Shown one piece after another: positions 1-7,265 of a stretch of DNA of 64,000 nt. The stretch is taken from NCBI RefSeq assembly GCF_009363155.1, contig NZ_CP045302.1, forward strand, positions 4,727,194 through 4,791,193, read 5' to 3'. The position numbers were made by a program, and so were the translations under genes. Positions within the stretch are counted from its first letter, which is position 1, and each line of letters opens with the position of its first letter. This DNA comes from Azotobacter salinestris. Its GTDB lineage: Bacteria > Pseudomonadota > Gammaproteobacteria > Pseudomonadales > Pseudomonadaceae. Under the pieces are notes generated by a model that made no database searches, was not told the DNA's origin, and saw nothing but the letters and a program-made list of their open reading frames with translations.

Positions 1-93
1 TGCCGGGTCGTCCGTCTCGATCAGCACCCTGGCGGTGTTCTCGGCGTGGATCCGTGCGTTGGCCAGATCGTGCCAGGCCAGGGCCTGCCAAAG
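1..93 (-). pseudogene. Possible out-of-frame fragment of a metal-binding periplasmic protein fused to the ABC ATPase
   Basis: In a different frame from the ATPase, the last 93 bases of the window read LWQALAWHDLANARIHAENT and continue to ETDDPA. The pattern of a WHDLANA-like core, then an amphipathic helix ending in ...DPA, resembles the part of ZnuA-type solute-binding proteins after the metal-binding His (PHxWxDxxNA...ADPA). No start codon serves this frame here. The simplest reading is an internal deletion joining the ATPase 5' end to the middle of a solute-binding-protein gene. Only about 31 residues are visible, so this is tentative. Confidence 0.35.
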
Positions 94-355
94 CGGCCAG
101 ATCGATGGGGAACTGCCGGTCGAGCGGCGATTGCTGGGGCAGATAGCCGATGCCGCCCAGCCTGGGCACCTTGAGACTCAGGGTGCCGGCCAGCGGCTCC
201 TGCCAGCCGGCGATGACCTTCAGCAGGCTGCTCTTGCCGCTGCCATTGGCACCGACGAGTGCCGTCAGGCTGCCTGTTTCCAGGCGCAGATTCAGCGGCG
301 GGGTCAGCGGCCGGCCGGGCATCCCCCATTGCAGGGCGGTGCAGTTCAGCATCAT
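1..355 (-). CDS. Metal (zinc/manganese-type) ABC transporter ATP-binding protein, partial and probably disrupted
   Basis: The gene begins with two tandem ATGs overlapping the stop codon of folE2, so the two are translationally coupled. About 85 residues read like a ZnuC/MntB-type ATPase: the Walker A motif GANGSGKSS lies near residue 36, followed by GYLPQQSPLDRQFPI, the usual Q-loop region. After FPIDL the reading frame stops looking like an ATPase and becomes Arg/Gly-rich, while another frame turns protein-like (see the next entry). The gene is cut by the window edge. Being in the folE2 operon next to a Zur-like site suggests zinc uptake. The N-terminal identity is firm; whether the gene is intact is doubtful. 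Confidence 0.6.
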   Translation of the reverse strand, partial: MMLNCTALQWGMPGRPLTPPLNLRLETGSLTALVGANGSGKSSLLKVIAGWQEPLAGTLSLKVPRLGGIGYLPQQSPLDRQFPIDLAALAGPGLARSGQRTDPRREHRQGADRDGRPG

Positions 356-1251
356 CCGTGGCTCCAGTTCCAGGCGCTCTCGGCGACGGCATCGTGGGCG
401 TGCAGGCTTTCGGCATGCACCACGCGGACATGGAAGGCCCGGATGCCGTCGAAGCCGCTCAGGGCCCGGTGCAGCCGCCGTGCGGCATCCTCGCAGAACA
501 TCGGGTTCTGTCCGTTGGCCAGGGCGAAGGCCTGTTCGTCGCCGCGCTTGACGGCGGTTTGTACGGGGGTGGCGAGTGCCTCCTCGGCAGTATCCAGCAG
601 GGTCCGCAGCGGGAGTTCGTCCTGGCTGGCCGACAGCCTGATGCGCAGCGAGGCGACGCTGCGCTGGCTGTGCGGGGTCGCGGCGATGCCCCGTTCGCTG
701 CCCAGCCAGGCGAGGAGTTCGGCGCGCTGCAATGGCCGGCCGGAGAAGTCCTCGGCGAAGCGTTGCTGGATCACCTGCCTGGCCAGCGCGGCCGAGCAGG
801 GGCAGGTGGAGGAGTAGTCGACATCCAGCTTCAGCTCGATCCGCAGGCCCTTCGCGTCGAGGCGTGCGCTCACCTCGAACGGATACGACTTCCAGCCCGA
901 CAGCGGACTGACCAGGGCGGGACGCTTCAGCAGCAGTTCGCCACGCACGGCCAGGAATGCGCGTTTCGACAGGCCCGCGTGGGTGGCGAGGAAGCGCCCG
1001 AGTCCATATTTCAGCAGCTTCGGAGTCAGCGGCCGGTCCTCCAACTCCTCCAGCGCCAGGTAAAGCCTCGACATGTGAATGCCGCGGGTGGCGGGATCGT
1101 CGAGGCTGACGCCCGCGTCGACGGAGGCAGCGATCCGCTGGTCGGCCAGCACGACGGGCAGCGCGATGTTCCGCATGCCGACCCATTCGAGCGCGATGTC
1201 CTGGTGCGCACGGGTCTGGCTGGCGACGTCGGGTAGGGCGAGGGAATTCAT
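352..1251 (-). CDS. folE2: GTP cyclohydrolase I type IB (FolE2)
   Basis: This 299-residue protein matches FolE2, which converts GTP to 7,8-dihydroneopterin triphosphate, the first step of folate biosynthesis. Unlike zinc-only FolE, FolE2 can use other divalent metals, so bacteria make it when zinc is scarce. The family's metal/active-site segment is visible as DYSSTCPCSAAL around residues 145-155, with Cys150 and Cys152. The start lies 23 bp from a Zur-like palindrome, and the stop overlaps the downstream ABC transporter start, forming an operon. It is transcribed away from dksA2-zigA, whose products also belong to zinc-sparing responses. Length and motif make the call secure. Confidence 0.93.
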   Translation of the reverse strand: MNSLALPDVASQTRAHQDIALEWVGMRNIALPVVLADQRIAASVDAGVSLDDPATRGIHMSRLYLALEELEDRPLTPKLLKYGLGRFLATHAGLSKRAFLAVRGELLLKRPALVSPLSGWKSYPFEVSARLDAKGLRIELKLDVDYSSTCPCSAALARQVIQQRFAEDFSGRPLQRAELLAWLGSERGIAATPHSQRSVASLRIRLSASQDELPLRTLLDTAEEALATPVQTAVKRGDEQAFALANGQNPMFCEDAARRLHRALSGFDGIRAFHVRVVHAESLHAHDAVAESAWNWSHG

Positions 1252-1273
1252 GGGCGCTGGTCCAGGATAAAAA

Positions 1274-1288
1274 TGTTATGTTATAACA
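1274..1288. promoter_or_regulatory. Zur-like operator between folE2 and dksA2
   Basis: TGTTATGTTATAACA is an inverted repeat of TGTTAT and ATAACA around a 3-base centre, inside an AT-rich stretch (1269-1297) in otherwise GC-rich DNA. It resembles the gammaproteobacterial Zur box core (GTTATA..TATAAC). It lies 23 bp from the folE2 start, where bound repressor would block a minus-strand promoter, and about 125 bp upstream of dksA2. All genes on both sides belong to known zinc-starvation families. The sequence is observed; Zur binding is inferred. Confidence 0.75.
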
Positions 1289-1412
1289 ATAATTATCGTG
1301 TTCCTCTCATGCAAGGTATGCAAGCGGAAGTCTTGCTGCGACGCGGGGGAGGAGCGTTGCGAGGCAACCCCTCTGGAATGCGCCTGTGGAGGTCCTGACC
1401 CTGGAGACGCCC

Positions 1413-1817
1413 ATGACCGAAGCCGAACTGCTGGCCCAGCCCGAAGAGGCCTACATGAACGAGCGGCAGCAGGCCTTCTTCCGCGAGCTGCTGCTGGCGC
1501 AGCGCGCCGAGCTGCAATTGCGTATCGACGAGAGGTTCGCCGCCTTGCGCGAGCCGGAGCCGAGCGGCGATCCGGCGGATATCGGCAGTGCCGAGGAGCA
1601 GCGGCAATGGCATCTGCGCGTGCTGGAGCGGGAGAAGAAGCTGCTGGACAAGATCGATGCGGCGCTCGAGCGCCTGGCCCATGGCGCCTATGGCTGGTGC
1701 GTCGAGACGGGCGAGCCGATCGGCCTGCGGCGCCTGCTGCTGCGTCCCACCGCAACGCTCTGCATCGAGGCGAAGGAACGTCAGGAGCAGCGCGAACGAC
1801 ACCTGCGTGACACCTGA
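1413..1817 (+). CDS. dksA2: DksA2, zinc-independent RNA polymerase-binding transcription factor
   Basis: DksA-family proteins enter the RNA polymerase secondary channel and act with ppGpp. The protein is 134 residues, with a coiled coil (about 10-90) whose tip carries DPAD at 53-56. The C-terminal 'zinc finger' keeps only two of four cysteines: Cys96 with Thr99, and Cys117 with Ala120. Loss of the other two is the hallmark of the DksA2 paralogue, which folds without zinc and replaces DksA under zinc limitation. The ATG at 1413 is chosen because GGAG lies 6 bp upstream; an upstream GTG at 1386 lacks such a site. zigA follows 10 bp after the stop. Confidence 0.93.
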   Translation: MTEAELLAQPEEAYMNERQQAFFRELLLAQRAELQLRIDERFAALREPEPSGDPADIGSAEEQRQWHLRVLEREKKLLDKIDAALERLAHGAYGWCVETGEPIGLRRLLLRPTATLCIEAKERQEQRERHLRDT

Positions 1818-1827
1818 GGAGAATCCT

Positions 1828-3033
1828 GTGGATCGACGACTGCCCGTGACCGTGCTGTCAGGCTTTCTGGGAGCCGGCAAGAGCACCCTGCTCAACCATG
1901 TCCTGAAGAATCGCGAAAACCTCCGGGTGGCGGTGATCGTCAACGACATGAGCGAAATCAACATCGATGGCAGCGAGGTTCAGCGCGACGTCAGCCTCAA
2001 GCGGGGCGAGGAGCGGCTCGTCGAGATGAGCAACGGCTGCATTTGCTGCACTCTGCGCGAGGACCTGCTCGAGGAGGTCAGCCGACTGGCGCGCGAGGGG
2101 CGCTTCGACTACCTGCTCATCGAGTCCACCGGCATCGCCGAGCCCCTGCCGGTGGCGGAAACCTTCACCTTCCGCGACCGGCAGGGGCGCAGTCTGTCCA
2201 ACCTGGCCCGCCTGGACACGCTGGTGACTGTGGTCGACGGGGTCAACTTCCTGCGCGACTTCCACGAGGCCGAAAGCCTGGCCAGCCGCGGCGAGACGCT
2301 GGGAGAGGAGGACGAGCGCTCGATCACCGACCTGCTGATCGAGCAGGTCGAGTTCGCGGACGTCATCCTGATCAGCAAGATCGACCTGATCTCCCGGGCC
2401 GAACGGGAAGAGCTGACAGCGATTCTCGGCCGACTCAACACCCAGGCCGAGATTCTGCCGATGAGCATGGGCCGGGTGCCGCTGGACAGGATTCTCGACA
2501 CGGGGCGCTTCGATTTCGAACGCGCCGCCCAGGCGCCCGGCTGGCTCCGGGAAATGCGCGGCGAGCATGTGCCGGAGACCGAGGAATACGGCATCGCCTC
2601 GGCGGCCTACCAGGCCCGCCGGCCCTTTCATCCGCAGCGTTTCTTCGATTTTCTGAGCCGCGAATGGGAGAACGGGCGGCTGCTGCGCTCCAAGGGCTGG
2701 TTCTGGCTGGCGAGCAAGCCGGAGGAGGCCGGCAGTTGGTCCCAGGCCGGCGGCCTGATGCGCCACGGCCATGCCGGGCGCTGGTGGCGCTTCGTGCCCA
2801 GGGAGCAGTGGCCGCAGGACGAGGAGGGGCTGGCGGCGATCATGAAACACTGGACGCCCGAGATCGGCGACTGCCGCCAGGAGCTGGTGTTCATCGGCCA
2901 GCACATCGATTTTGCCCGCCTCACCCACGAACTCGACGCCTGCCTGCTCGATGACGCGGAGATGGCCGGGGGGATCGAGGCCTGGCGGACGCTGCCGGAT
3001 CCCTTCGGTGCCTGGAGCGAGGAGGCCGTCTGA
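1828..3033 (+). CDS. zigA: ZigA-type COG0523 GTPase, putative zinc metallochaperone
   Basis: This 401-residue P-loop GTPase of the G3E/COG0523 family carries Walker [11 protein letters not shown] (11-20), the family metal-binding motif CICC (71-74) and a base-specificity loop SKID (183-186). The C-terminal CobW_C domain contains the typical FHPQRF segment. Family members bind zinc and are thought to deliver it to client enzymes in starvation. The GTG start at 1828 follows a GAGGAG that overlaps the dksA2 stop; no ATG is suitably placed. It sits between dksA2 and a DUF1826 gene, as in other Zur-controlled clusters. The client protein cannot be told from sequence. Confidence 0.92.
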   Translation: MDRRLPVTVLSGFLGAGKSTLLNHVLKNRENLRVAVIVNDMSEINIDGSEVQRDVSLKRGEERLVEMSNGCICCTLREDLLEEVSRLAREGRFDYLLIESTGIAEPLPVAETFTFRDRQGRSLSNLARLDTLVTVVDGVNFLRDFHEAESLASRGETLGEEDERSITDLLIEQVEFADVILISKIDLISRAEREELTAILGRLNTQAEILPMSMGRVPLDRILDTGRFDFERAAQAPGWLREMRGEHVPETEEYGIASAAYQARRPFHPQRFFDFLSREWENGRLLRSKGWFWLASKPEEAGSWSQAGGLMRHGHAGRWWRFVPREQWPQDEEGLAAIMKHWTPEIGDCRQELVFIGQHIDFARLTHELDACLLDDAEMAGGIEAWRTLPDPFGAWSEEAV

Positions 3034-3034
3034 G

Positions 3035-3667
3035 ATGCGGGGAGCGACTATCCAGCGGCGGTCGCGCCAGGTCCGCGCCGACAGCCCGGCGGTGCTCGCC
3101 GATGTGCTGGAAGATGGCGTCAACATGGCGCTCTGGCAGCGGCGCCTGCCCCGGCCGGTCGAGCGCTTTGCGGCATTGCTGGCGCGTGGCGCCCCCCTGG
3201 CGCTATCGCTGGTGCTGGAGCTGGACCATCCCGAGGCGGAGCCGGATCTGAGCCGGCTGGCCGAGGAGCACGTCGGCGCGGAGGGGCGCGCCGAGTTCAT
3301 CGCCGATGTGGCCTGGCTGGTATCGGCCTTCGCCTGCCTGGTCGATGCCCGCCGTGTCGGTCTGCGGCTGCGCTCGCTGGAAACCGCCATGTGTCCGCGC
3401 TTTCATGTCGACCGGGTGCCCCTGCGGCTGGTCACCACCTACTACGGTGCCGGCAGTCAGTGGCTTCTCGAGGGGGCGATGGCGAGGGCGCGTCTCGGCG
3501 ATGCCTCTGCCGAGCCAGGCGATGTGCTACAGATCGAAGCCGGCGCGGTGGCGCTGTTCAAGGGCGAGAAGTGGCTGGGCAACGAGGGAGCCGGCATCAT
3601 CCACCGCTCGCCCCGGCCGGAATCGGGCAAGTCTCGCCTTCTCCTGACCCTGGACTGGCTGGCATAG
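3035..3667 (+). CDS. DUF1826 domain protein, zinc-regulon associated
   Basis: The 210-residue protein has no signal peptide or membrane segment. It looks like DUF1826, with conserved-looking stretches MCPRFHVDRVPLRLVTTYYG and, near the end, IIHRSPRPESG. The Cys/His-rich central part (Cys and His around 122-125) could bind metal, but no function is established. It starts 1 bp after the zigA stop, so the two are surely cotranscribed. The usual company (zigA, dksA2, folE2) points to a role in zinc limitation; that is inference from context. The 3' end is convergent with tatD, with only 19 bp between. Confidence 0.8.
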   Translation: MRGATIQRRSRQVRADSPAVLADVLEDGVNMALWQRRLPRPVERFAALLARGAPLALSLVLELDHPEAEPDLSRLAEEHVGAEGRAEFIADVAWLVSAFACLVDARRVGLRLRSLETAMCPRFHVDRVPLRLVTTYYGAGSQWLLEGAMARARLGDASAEPGDVLQIEAGAVALFKGEKWLGNEGAGIIHRSPRPESGKSRLLLTLDWLA

Positions 3668-3686
3668 CCCGGATACGGCGCGGCTA

Positions 3687-4499
3687 TCAGCGGACGGAGA
3701 TCTCCGGCAGGCCGAAAAAGCGTCGGGCGCAGGCCGTGCTGTGTGCGGCCAGCACCTCCATGGATTCGCCGCGATGCTGGGCGACCTCGCGCAACACCTC
3801 GGGCAGGAATGCCGGCTCGTTGTGCCCGCTCCTGGGCCTGGGGCGCAGGGTGCGCGGCAGCAGATAGGGGGCGTCGCTTTCCAGCATCAGCCGGCCGGCG
3901 GGAATTTCCCGCACCAGCGGGTGCAGGTGGCTGCCGCGGCGCTCGTCGCAGATCCAGCCGGTGATGCCGATGTGCAGATCCAGGTCGAGATAGGCGAAGA
4001 GGGCCTGGCGGTCGCCGGTGAAGCAGTGCACCACGGCTGCCGTCAGACTGTCACGATAGACACGGAGAATCGCGGCCAGGCGCTGGCTGGCATCGCGTTC
4101 ATGGAGGAACACCGGCTTGCCGAGTTCGACGGCCAGCGCCAGCTGTTCCTCCAGGGCCTTTTCCTGCTGGGCGCGCGGGGACAGGTCGCGGTTGAAGTCC
4201 AGGCCGCACTCGCCGACGGCGCGGGTTCGCTCTTCGCGCAGCAGGTCGCGCAGTTGCTGGGCGCTGGCAGGCGTCCACTCGCGGGCATCGTGGGGGTGGA
4301 CACCGGCAGTGGCGAACAGGCGCTCGCCCGTTTCGTCCAGCTGGCGGCAGAGTGTCAAGGCCTGTTCACTGTCCGCCACGCTGGTGCCGGTCAGAACCAG
4401 TTGGCAGACCCCGGCCTGATAGGCACGGGCCAGCAGGGCTCCTCGGTCGTGGGCGAAGCTGGGGTGGGTCAGGTTGACGCCGATGTCGACGAGTTGCAT
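3687..4499 (-). CDS. tatD: TatD-type metal-dependent 3'-5' deoxyribonuclease
   Basis: A 270-residue TIM-barrel hydrolase of the TatD subfamily. It begins VDIGVNLT, the TatD form of strand 1, in which Asp replaces the HxH of YcfH/YjjV relatives. Further metal/active-site elements are GVHPHD (about 87), VGECGLDF (about 117), a VFLHER segment, VVHCFTGD and [13 protein letters not shown]. coli TatD degrades single-stranded and oxidatively damaged DNA using Mg2+. It is a single gene here, away from tatABC, and converges with the DUF1826 gene. Confidence 0.9.
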   Translation of the reverse strand: MQLVDIGVNLTHPSFAHDRGALLARAYQAGVCQLVLTGTSVADSEQALTLCRQLDETGERLFATAGVHPHDAREWTPASAQQLRDLLREERTRAVGECGLDFNRDLSPRAQQEKALEEQLALAVELGKPVFLHERDASQRLAAILRVYRDSLTAAVVHCFTGDRQALFAYLDLDLHIGITGWICDERRGSHLHPLVREIPAGRLMLESDAPYLLPRTLRPRPRSGHNEPAFLPEVLREVAQHRGESMEVLAAHSTACARRFFGLPEISVR

Positions 4500-4721
4500 G
4501 CCAATGCCTCGGGAAAGAACGCGGGAAGCATAGCAGAGCTTCCTCGGCTGGAATTAAAAAACCCGTCAAATCAGCAGCTTAATGGGTGAACTGACGAACC
4601 GTCCTGGCCTTGGCCGGTTCGCTGTGCCACCCTTGAAAGTGAATGCCCCGAGGAACTTGCACCGGACACGGGGTTCTCAGCGCATTGTTTTGCTCGTCAA
4701 ACACTGCTTTTTGGAGACCGG

Positions 4722-6149
4722 ATGACAATAAGAAGACTGCTACTTCTGTCCTGCCTGCTGAGCCTGCTGCCGCTTCCGGCCGCAGCGCGTCTGGCCGGGC
4801 CGCCGGAAGCCTGGCAGCGGCCGGGGGAAGTCCGCGATTTACCGCAGGTGCGCAGCAGTGGCGTACTGCGGGTGTTGGTGAACCAGAGCCGGAACAGCTC
4901 GGGCGAAGTGAATGGACAACCCATCGGCGTCGAATACCGGCGCCTGCGAGCTTTCGAGCAATACCTGAACCGCACCGCCAAGGGGAATCGAAACCTTCGC
5001 TTGGAGATCGTTCCCAAGGCCAAGGACCAGCTGATTTCCGCCCTGCAGCGCGGTGAGGGCGATCTGGTCGCGCCCGGCGAACTGGTCCATCTGCGTGGTC
5101 AGGGCGACATCAGTCCCAGCGCGCCGATCATGACGCGGGTTCCGCTGGTGCTGGTCGGACGCCAGGGGGCACGTCGCTACCAGCGGCTCGACCAGCTGTC
5201 CGGCAGGACCCTGATGCTGCCGGCCGGCAGTGCTGTCGGCGCGGCAGTGCACAAGGTCAACGAGCAGTTGGCGGCGCGCAAGCTGCGGCCGATCGACATT
5301 GAATGGCTCGATCCCAGCCTGGCGGTGGAGGATGTGCTGGAGATGGTGCAGGCCGGCATCTATCCGCTGACTGCCGTGGAGCTGCCGATCGCCCAGCGCT
5401 GGGCCAAGGTGTTGCCCAAGCTGCAGGTGCAACCCGAAGTCGCCTTTTCCCGCGATGACAACCTGAGCTGGTTCATCCGTCGCGATGCGCGTCTGCTGCG
5501 CGCCAGCGTCGACCAGTTCCTCAAGGACTATCGCAGCCCGGCCGATCAGGATGCCGCTTTCCAGCGCGTCTACCGTCGCCTCTATAAGGTGCACAACCCC
5601 TTGGGCCGGACCGAGCTCGGGCGTCTCGAGAAGGTGCGTCCGGTCCTGCAGCAATATGCCGAACGCAACGATCTTGACTGGCTGAACCTGGCGGCGGTCG
5701 CCTTCAAGGAGTCGACCCTTAATCCGTCCGCGCGTGGGGCCGGCAATGCTACCGGGCTGATGCAGGTCACGCCGGCTGCGGCACGCAGCGTTGGCGTGGG
5801 CAACATCCACCGGCTGGAGAACAATGTCCAGGCCAGCGCCCGCTACCTGGCTTCGCTGCGGCGGAAATTCTTCTCCAGCCCGCGCCTCAACGAGCGCGAG
5901 CGCATGGCCTTCACCCTGGCGGCCTACAACATGGGGCCGCAGCGGGTGCAGCAGCTGCGGGCGGAGGCGAAGCGGCGCGGACTGAACCCCGACCAGTGGT
6001 TCTTCCAGGTCGAGCGCGTCGCTGCCGAGCAGGTGGGCATGGGCGTGGTCAGCTATGTGAACAGCGTGAACAAGTATTTCCTCGCCTTCCACCGCGAGCG
6101 CAGTGCCCTGGAGTCTCGGCAGCGGGTCGCCCGCCGCGACGACGATTGA
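4722..6149 (+). CDS. MltF-family lytic murein transglycosylase with a solute-binding-protein domain
   Basis: The 475-residue exported protein has an N-terminal signal peptide (LLLLSCLLSLLPLPAAA). Residues about 45-290 form a periplasmic binding protein family 3-like domain, and about 300-460 a family 1 lytic transglycosylase (SLT) domain. The catalytic Glu is Glu330 in FKESTLNP, followed by ATGLMQVTP and AAYNMGP, the standard SLT motifs. Enzymes of this build cut peptidoglycan to 1,6-anhydro products at the outer membrane. There is no lipobox Cys. It ends 12 bp before the convergent thpR. Because several MltF paralogues occur in pseudomonads I do not assign the symbol. Confidence 0.85.
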   Translation: MTIRRLLLLSCLLSLLPLPAAARLAGPPEAWQRPGEVRDLPQVRSSGVLRVLVNQSRNSSGEVNGQPIGVEYRRLRAFEQYLNRTAKGNRNLRLEIVPKAKDQLISALQRGEGDLVAPGELVHLRGQGDISPSAPIMTRVPLVLVGRQGARRYQRLDQLSGRTLMLPAGSAVGAAVHKVNEQLAARKLRPIDIEWLDPSLAVEDVLEMVQAGIYPLTAVELPIAQRWAKVLPKLQVQPEVAFSRDDNLSWFIRRDARLLRASVDQFLKDYRSPADQDAAFQRVYRRLYKVHNPLGRTELGRLEKVRPVLQQYAERNDLDWLNLAAVAFKESTLNPSARGAGNATGLMQVTPAAARSVGVGNIHRLENNVQASARYLASLRRKFFSSPRLNERERMAFTLAAYNMGPQRVQQLRAEAKRRGLNPDQWFFQVERVAAEQVGMGVVSYVNSVNKYFLAFHRERSALESRQRVARRDDD

Positions 6150-6161
6150 CGGGTTGCTCGC

Positions 6162-6692
6162 TCAGAGGCCCGGCATGGCCAGCGGCCAGTGGAACAGGGG
6201 GTGATAGACAGTACCCTGTTCGTCGCTCGTCGAGTGGAACAGGACGAAGCGTTCGGCCGTCCAGCTGAAGTCCGGGGGGCAGTCGGAGGGCGGACGTTTC
6301 CGGCAGTCCCGGGCCAGGGTGAGGTGCGGCCAGAAGACACGCTCGTCGAGGGCGTAGCCGGCGCCGCGCAGTATCCGGTGCAGCTCCCCGGCCAGCCGCA
6401 GCAGGGCTTCCGGTGGTTGGCTGGTGCCCAGGGAGACGAGGCCGTGGCGGCCAGCCTCCAGACGGTCCAGCTTCAACGCGAAGCCTTCCAGCCGTATCCG
6501 GCCGGCCAGTTGCTGCAGCTCCTCCAGGCGTTCGACCAGCTGACTGCCGAGAAAGGCCAGGGTCAGGTGCAGGTTGCGCCTGGCAACCAGGCGACCGTCG
6601 AGTCCCAATCCGTTGCGCCAGGCGTCGATCGCGTCGGCCTGTCGGTGCGGCAGGGGCAGGCCGAAGAACAGGCGCAGGTTCTTGATGCTCAT
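6162..6692 (-). CDS. thpR: RNA 2',3'-cyclic phosphodiesterase (LigT/ThpR)
   Basis: The 176-residue protein belongs to the 2H phosphoesterase family, with two HxTx motifs: HLTL at 42-45 and HLTL at 123-126. These two His/Thr pairs form the active site that opens 2',3'-cyclic phosphates on RNA. Length fits the family. It lies 24 bp downstream of greB on the same strand, so cotranscription is likely; the cellular substrate is unknown. Confidence 0.9.
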   Translation of the reverse strand: MSIKNLRLFFGLPLPHRQADAIDAWRNGLGLDGRLVARRNLHLTLAFLGSQLVERLEELQQLAGRIRLEGFALKLDRLEAGRHGLVSLGTSQPPEALLRLAGELHRILRGAGYALDERVFWPHLTLARDCRKRPPSDCPPDFSWTAERFVLFHSTSDEQGTVYHPLFHWPLAMPGL

Positions 6693-6716
6693 GGCTTCCC
6701 CCTCGCAACCTTCGGC

Positions 6717-7214
6717 TCAAGGGTAGTCGATCGCAACCAGGTACCAGGTCTTTTCCCCGGTGGGCGTCGGCACCCGGATCTCGGCGTCCAGCTGCTTGCC
6801 GACCAGGGCTCGGGCGAGCGGGGCGTCGATGCTGATCAGGTTCTGTTTCAGGTCCAGCTCGTCCGGACCGACGATGCGGTAGCGGGCCTGTTCGCCATCC
6901 TCGTCCTCCAGGGTGACCCAGGCGCCGAAGTAGACCTTGTTCAGGTCGGCGGGGCGCTCGCCGACCACCTTGAGTTTCTCCAGCCGCTTGGTGAGAAAGC
7001 GTACCCGGCTGTCGATTTCCCGCAGCATCTTCTTGCCGTACGTGTACTCGGCGTTCTCCGAGCGATCACCCTGGGCGGCAGCTTCGCTGACCGCCTGGGT
7101 TACCTGCGGGCGACGCACATGCCAGAGTTCGTGCAGCTCGGCGCGCAGACGCGCTTCGCCTTCGGGAGTGATCAGGGGCGTTCCGGCGGAACGGGGCGGT
7201 CGATAACGGCTCAT
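6717..7214 (-). CDS. greB: Transcription elongation factor GreB
   Basis: The 165-residue protein has the two GreA/B domains: an N-terminal coiled coil (about 10-85, with the acidic tip segment GDRSENAEY) and a C-terminal FKBP-like domain (about 90-160). GreB enters the secondary channel and stimulates cleavage of backtracked RNA by RNA polymerase. The extended basic N-terminus ([11 protein letters not shown], then YITPEG-like TPLITPEG) and the wording [19 protein letters not shown] are GreB- rather than GreA-like. It stands between the YbbP permease gene and thpR on the same strand. Confidence 0.95.
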   Translation of the reverse strand: MSRYRPPRSAGTPLITPEGEARLRAELHELWHVRRPQVTQAVSEAAAQGDRSENAEYTYGKKMLREIDSRVRFLTKRLEKLKVVGERPADLNKVYFGAWVTLEDEDGEQARYRIVGPDELDLKQNLISIDAPLARALVGKQLDAEIRVPTPTGEKTWYLVAIDYP

Positions 7215-7265
7215 GGGACTCGATGGTGTCGGAAGAGAGTGAGGATAACCAAACCTGATGCGGGT

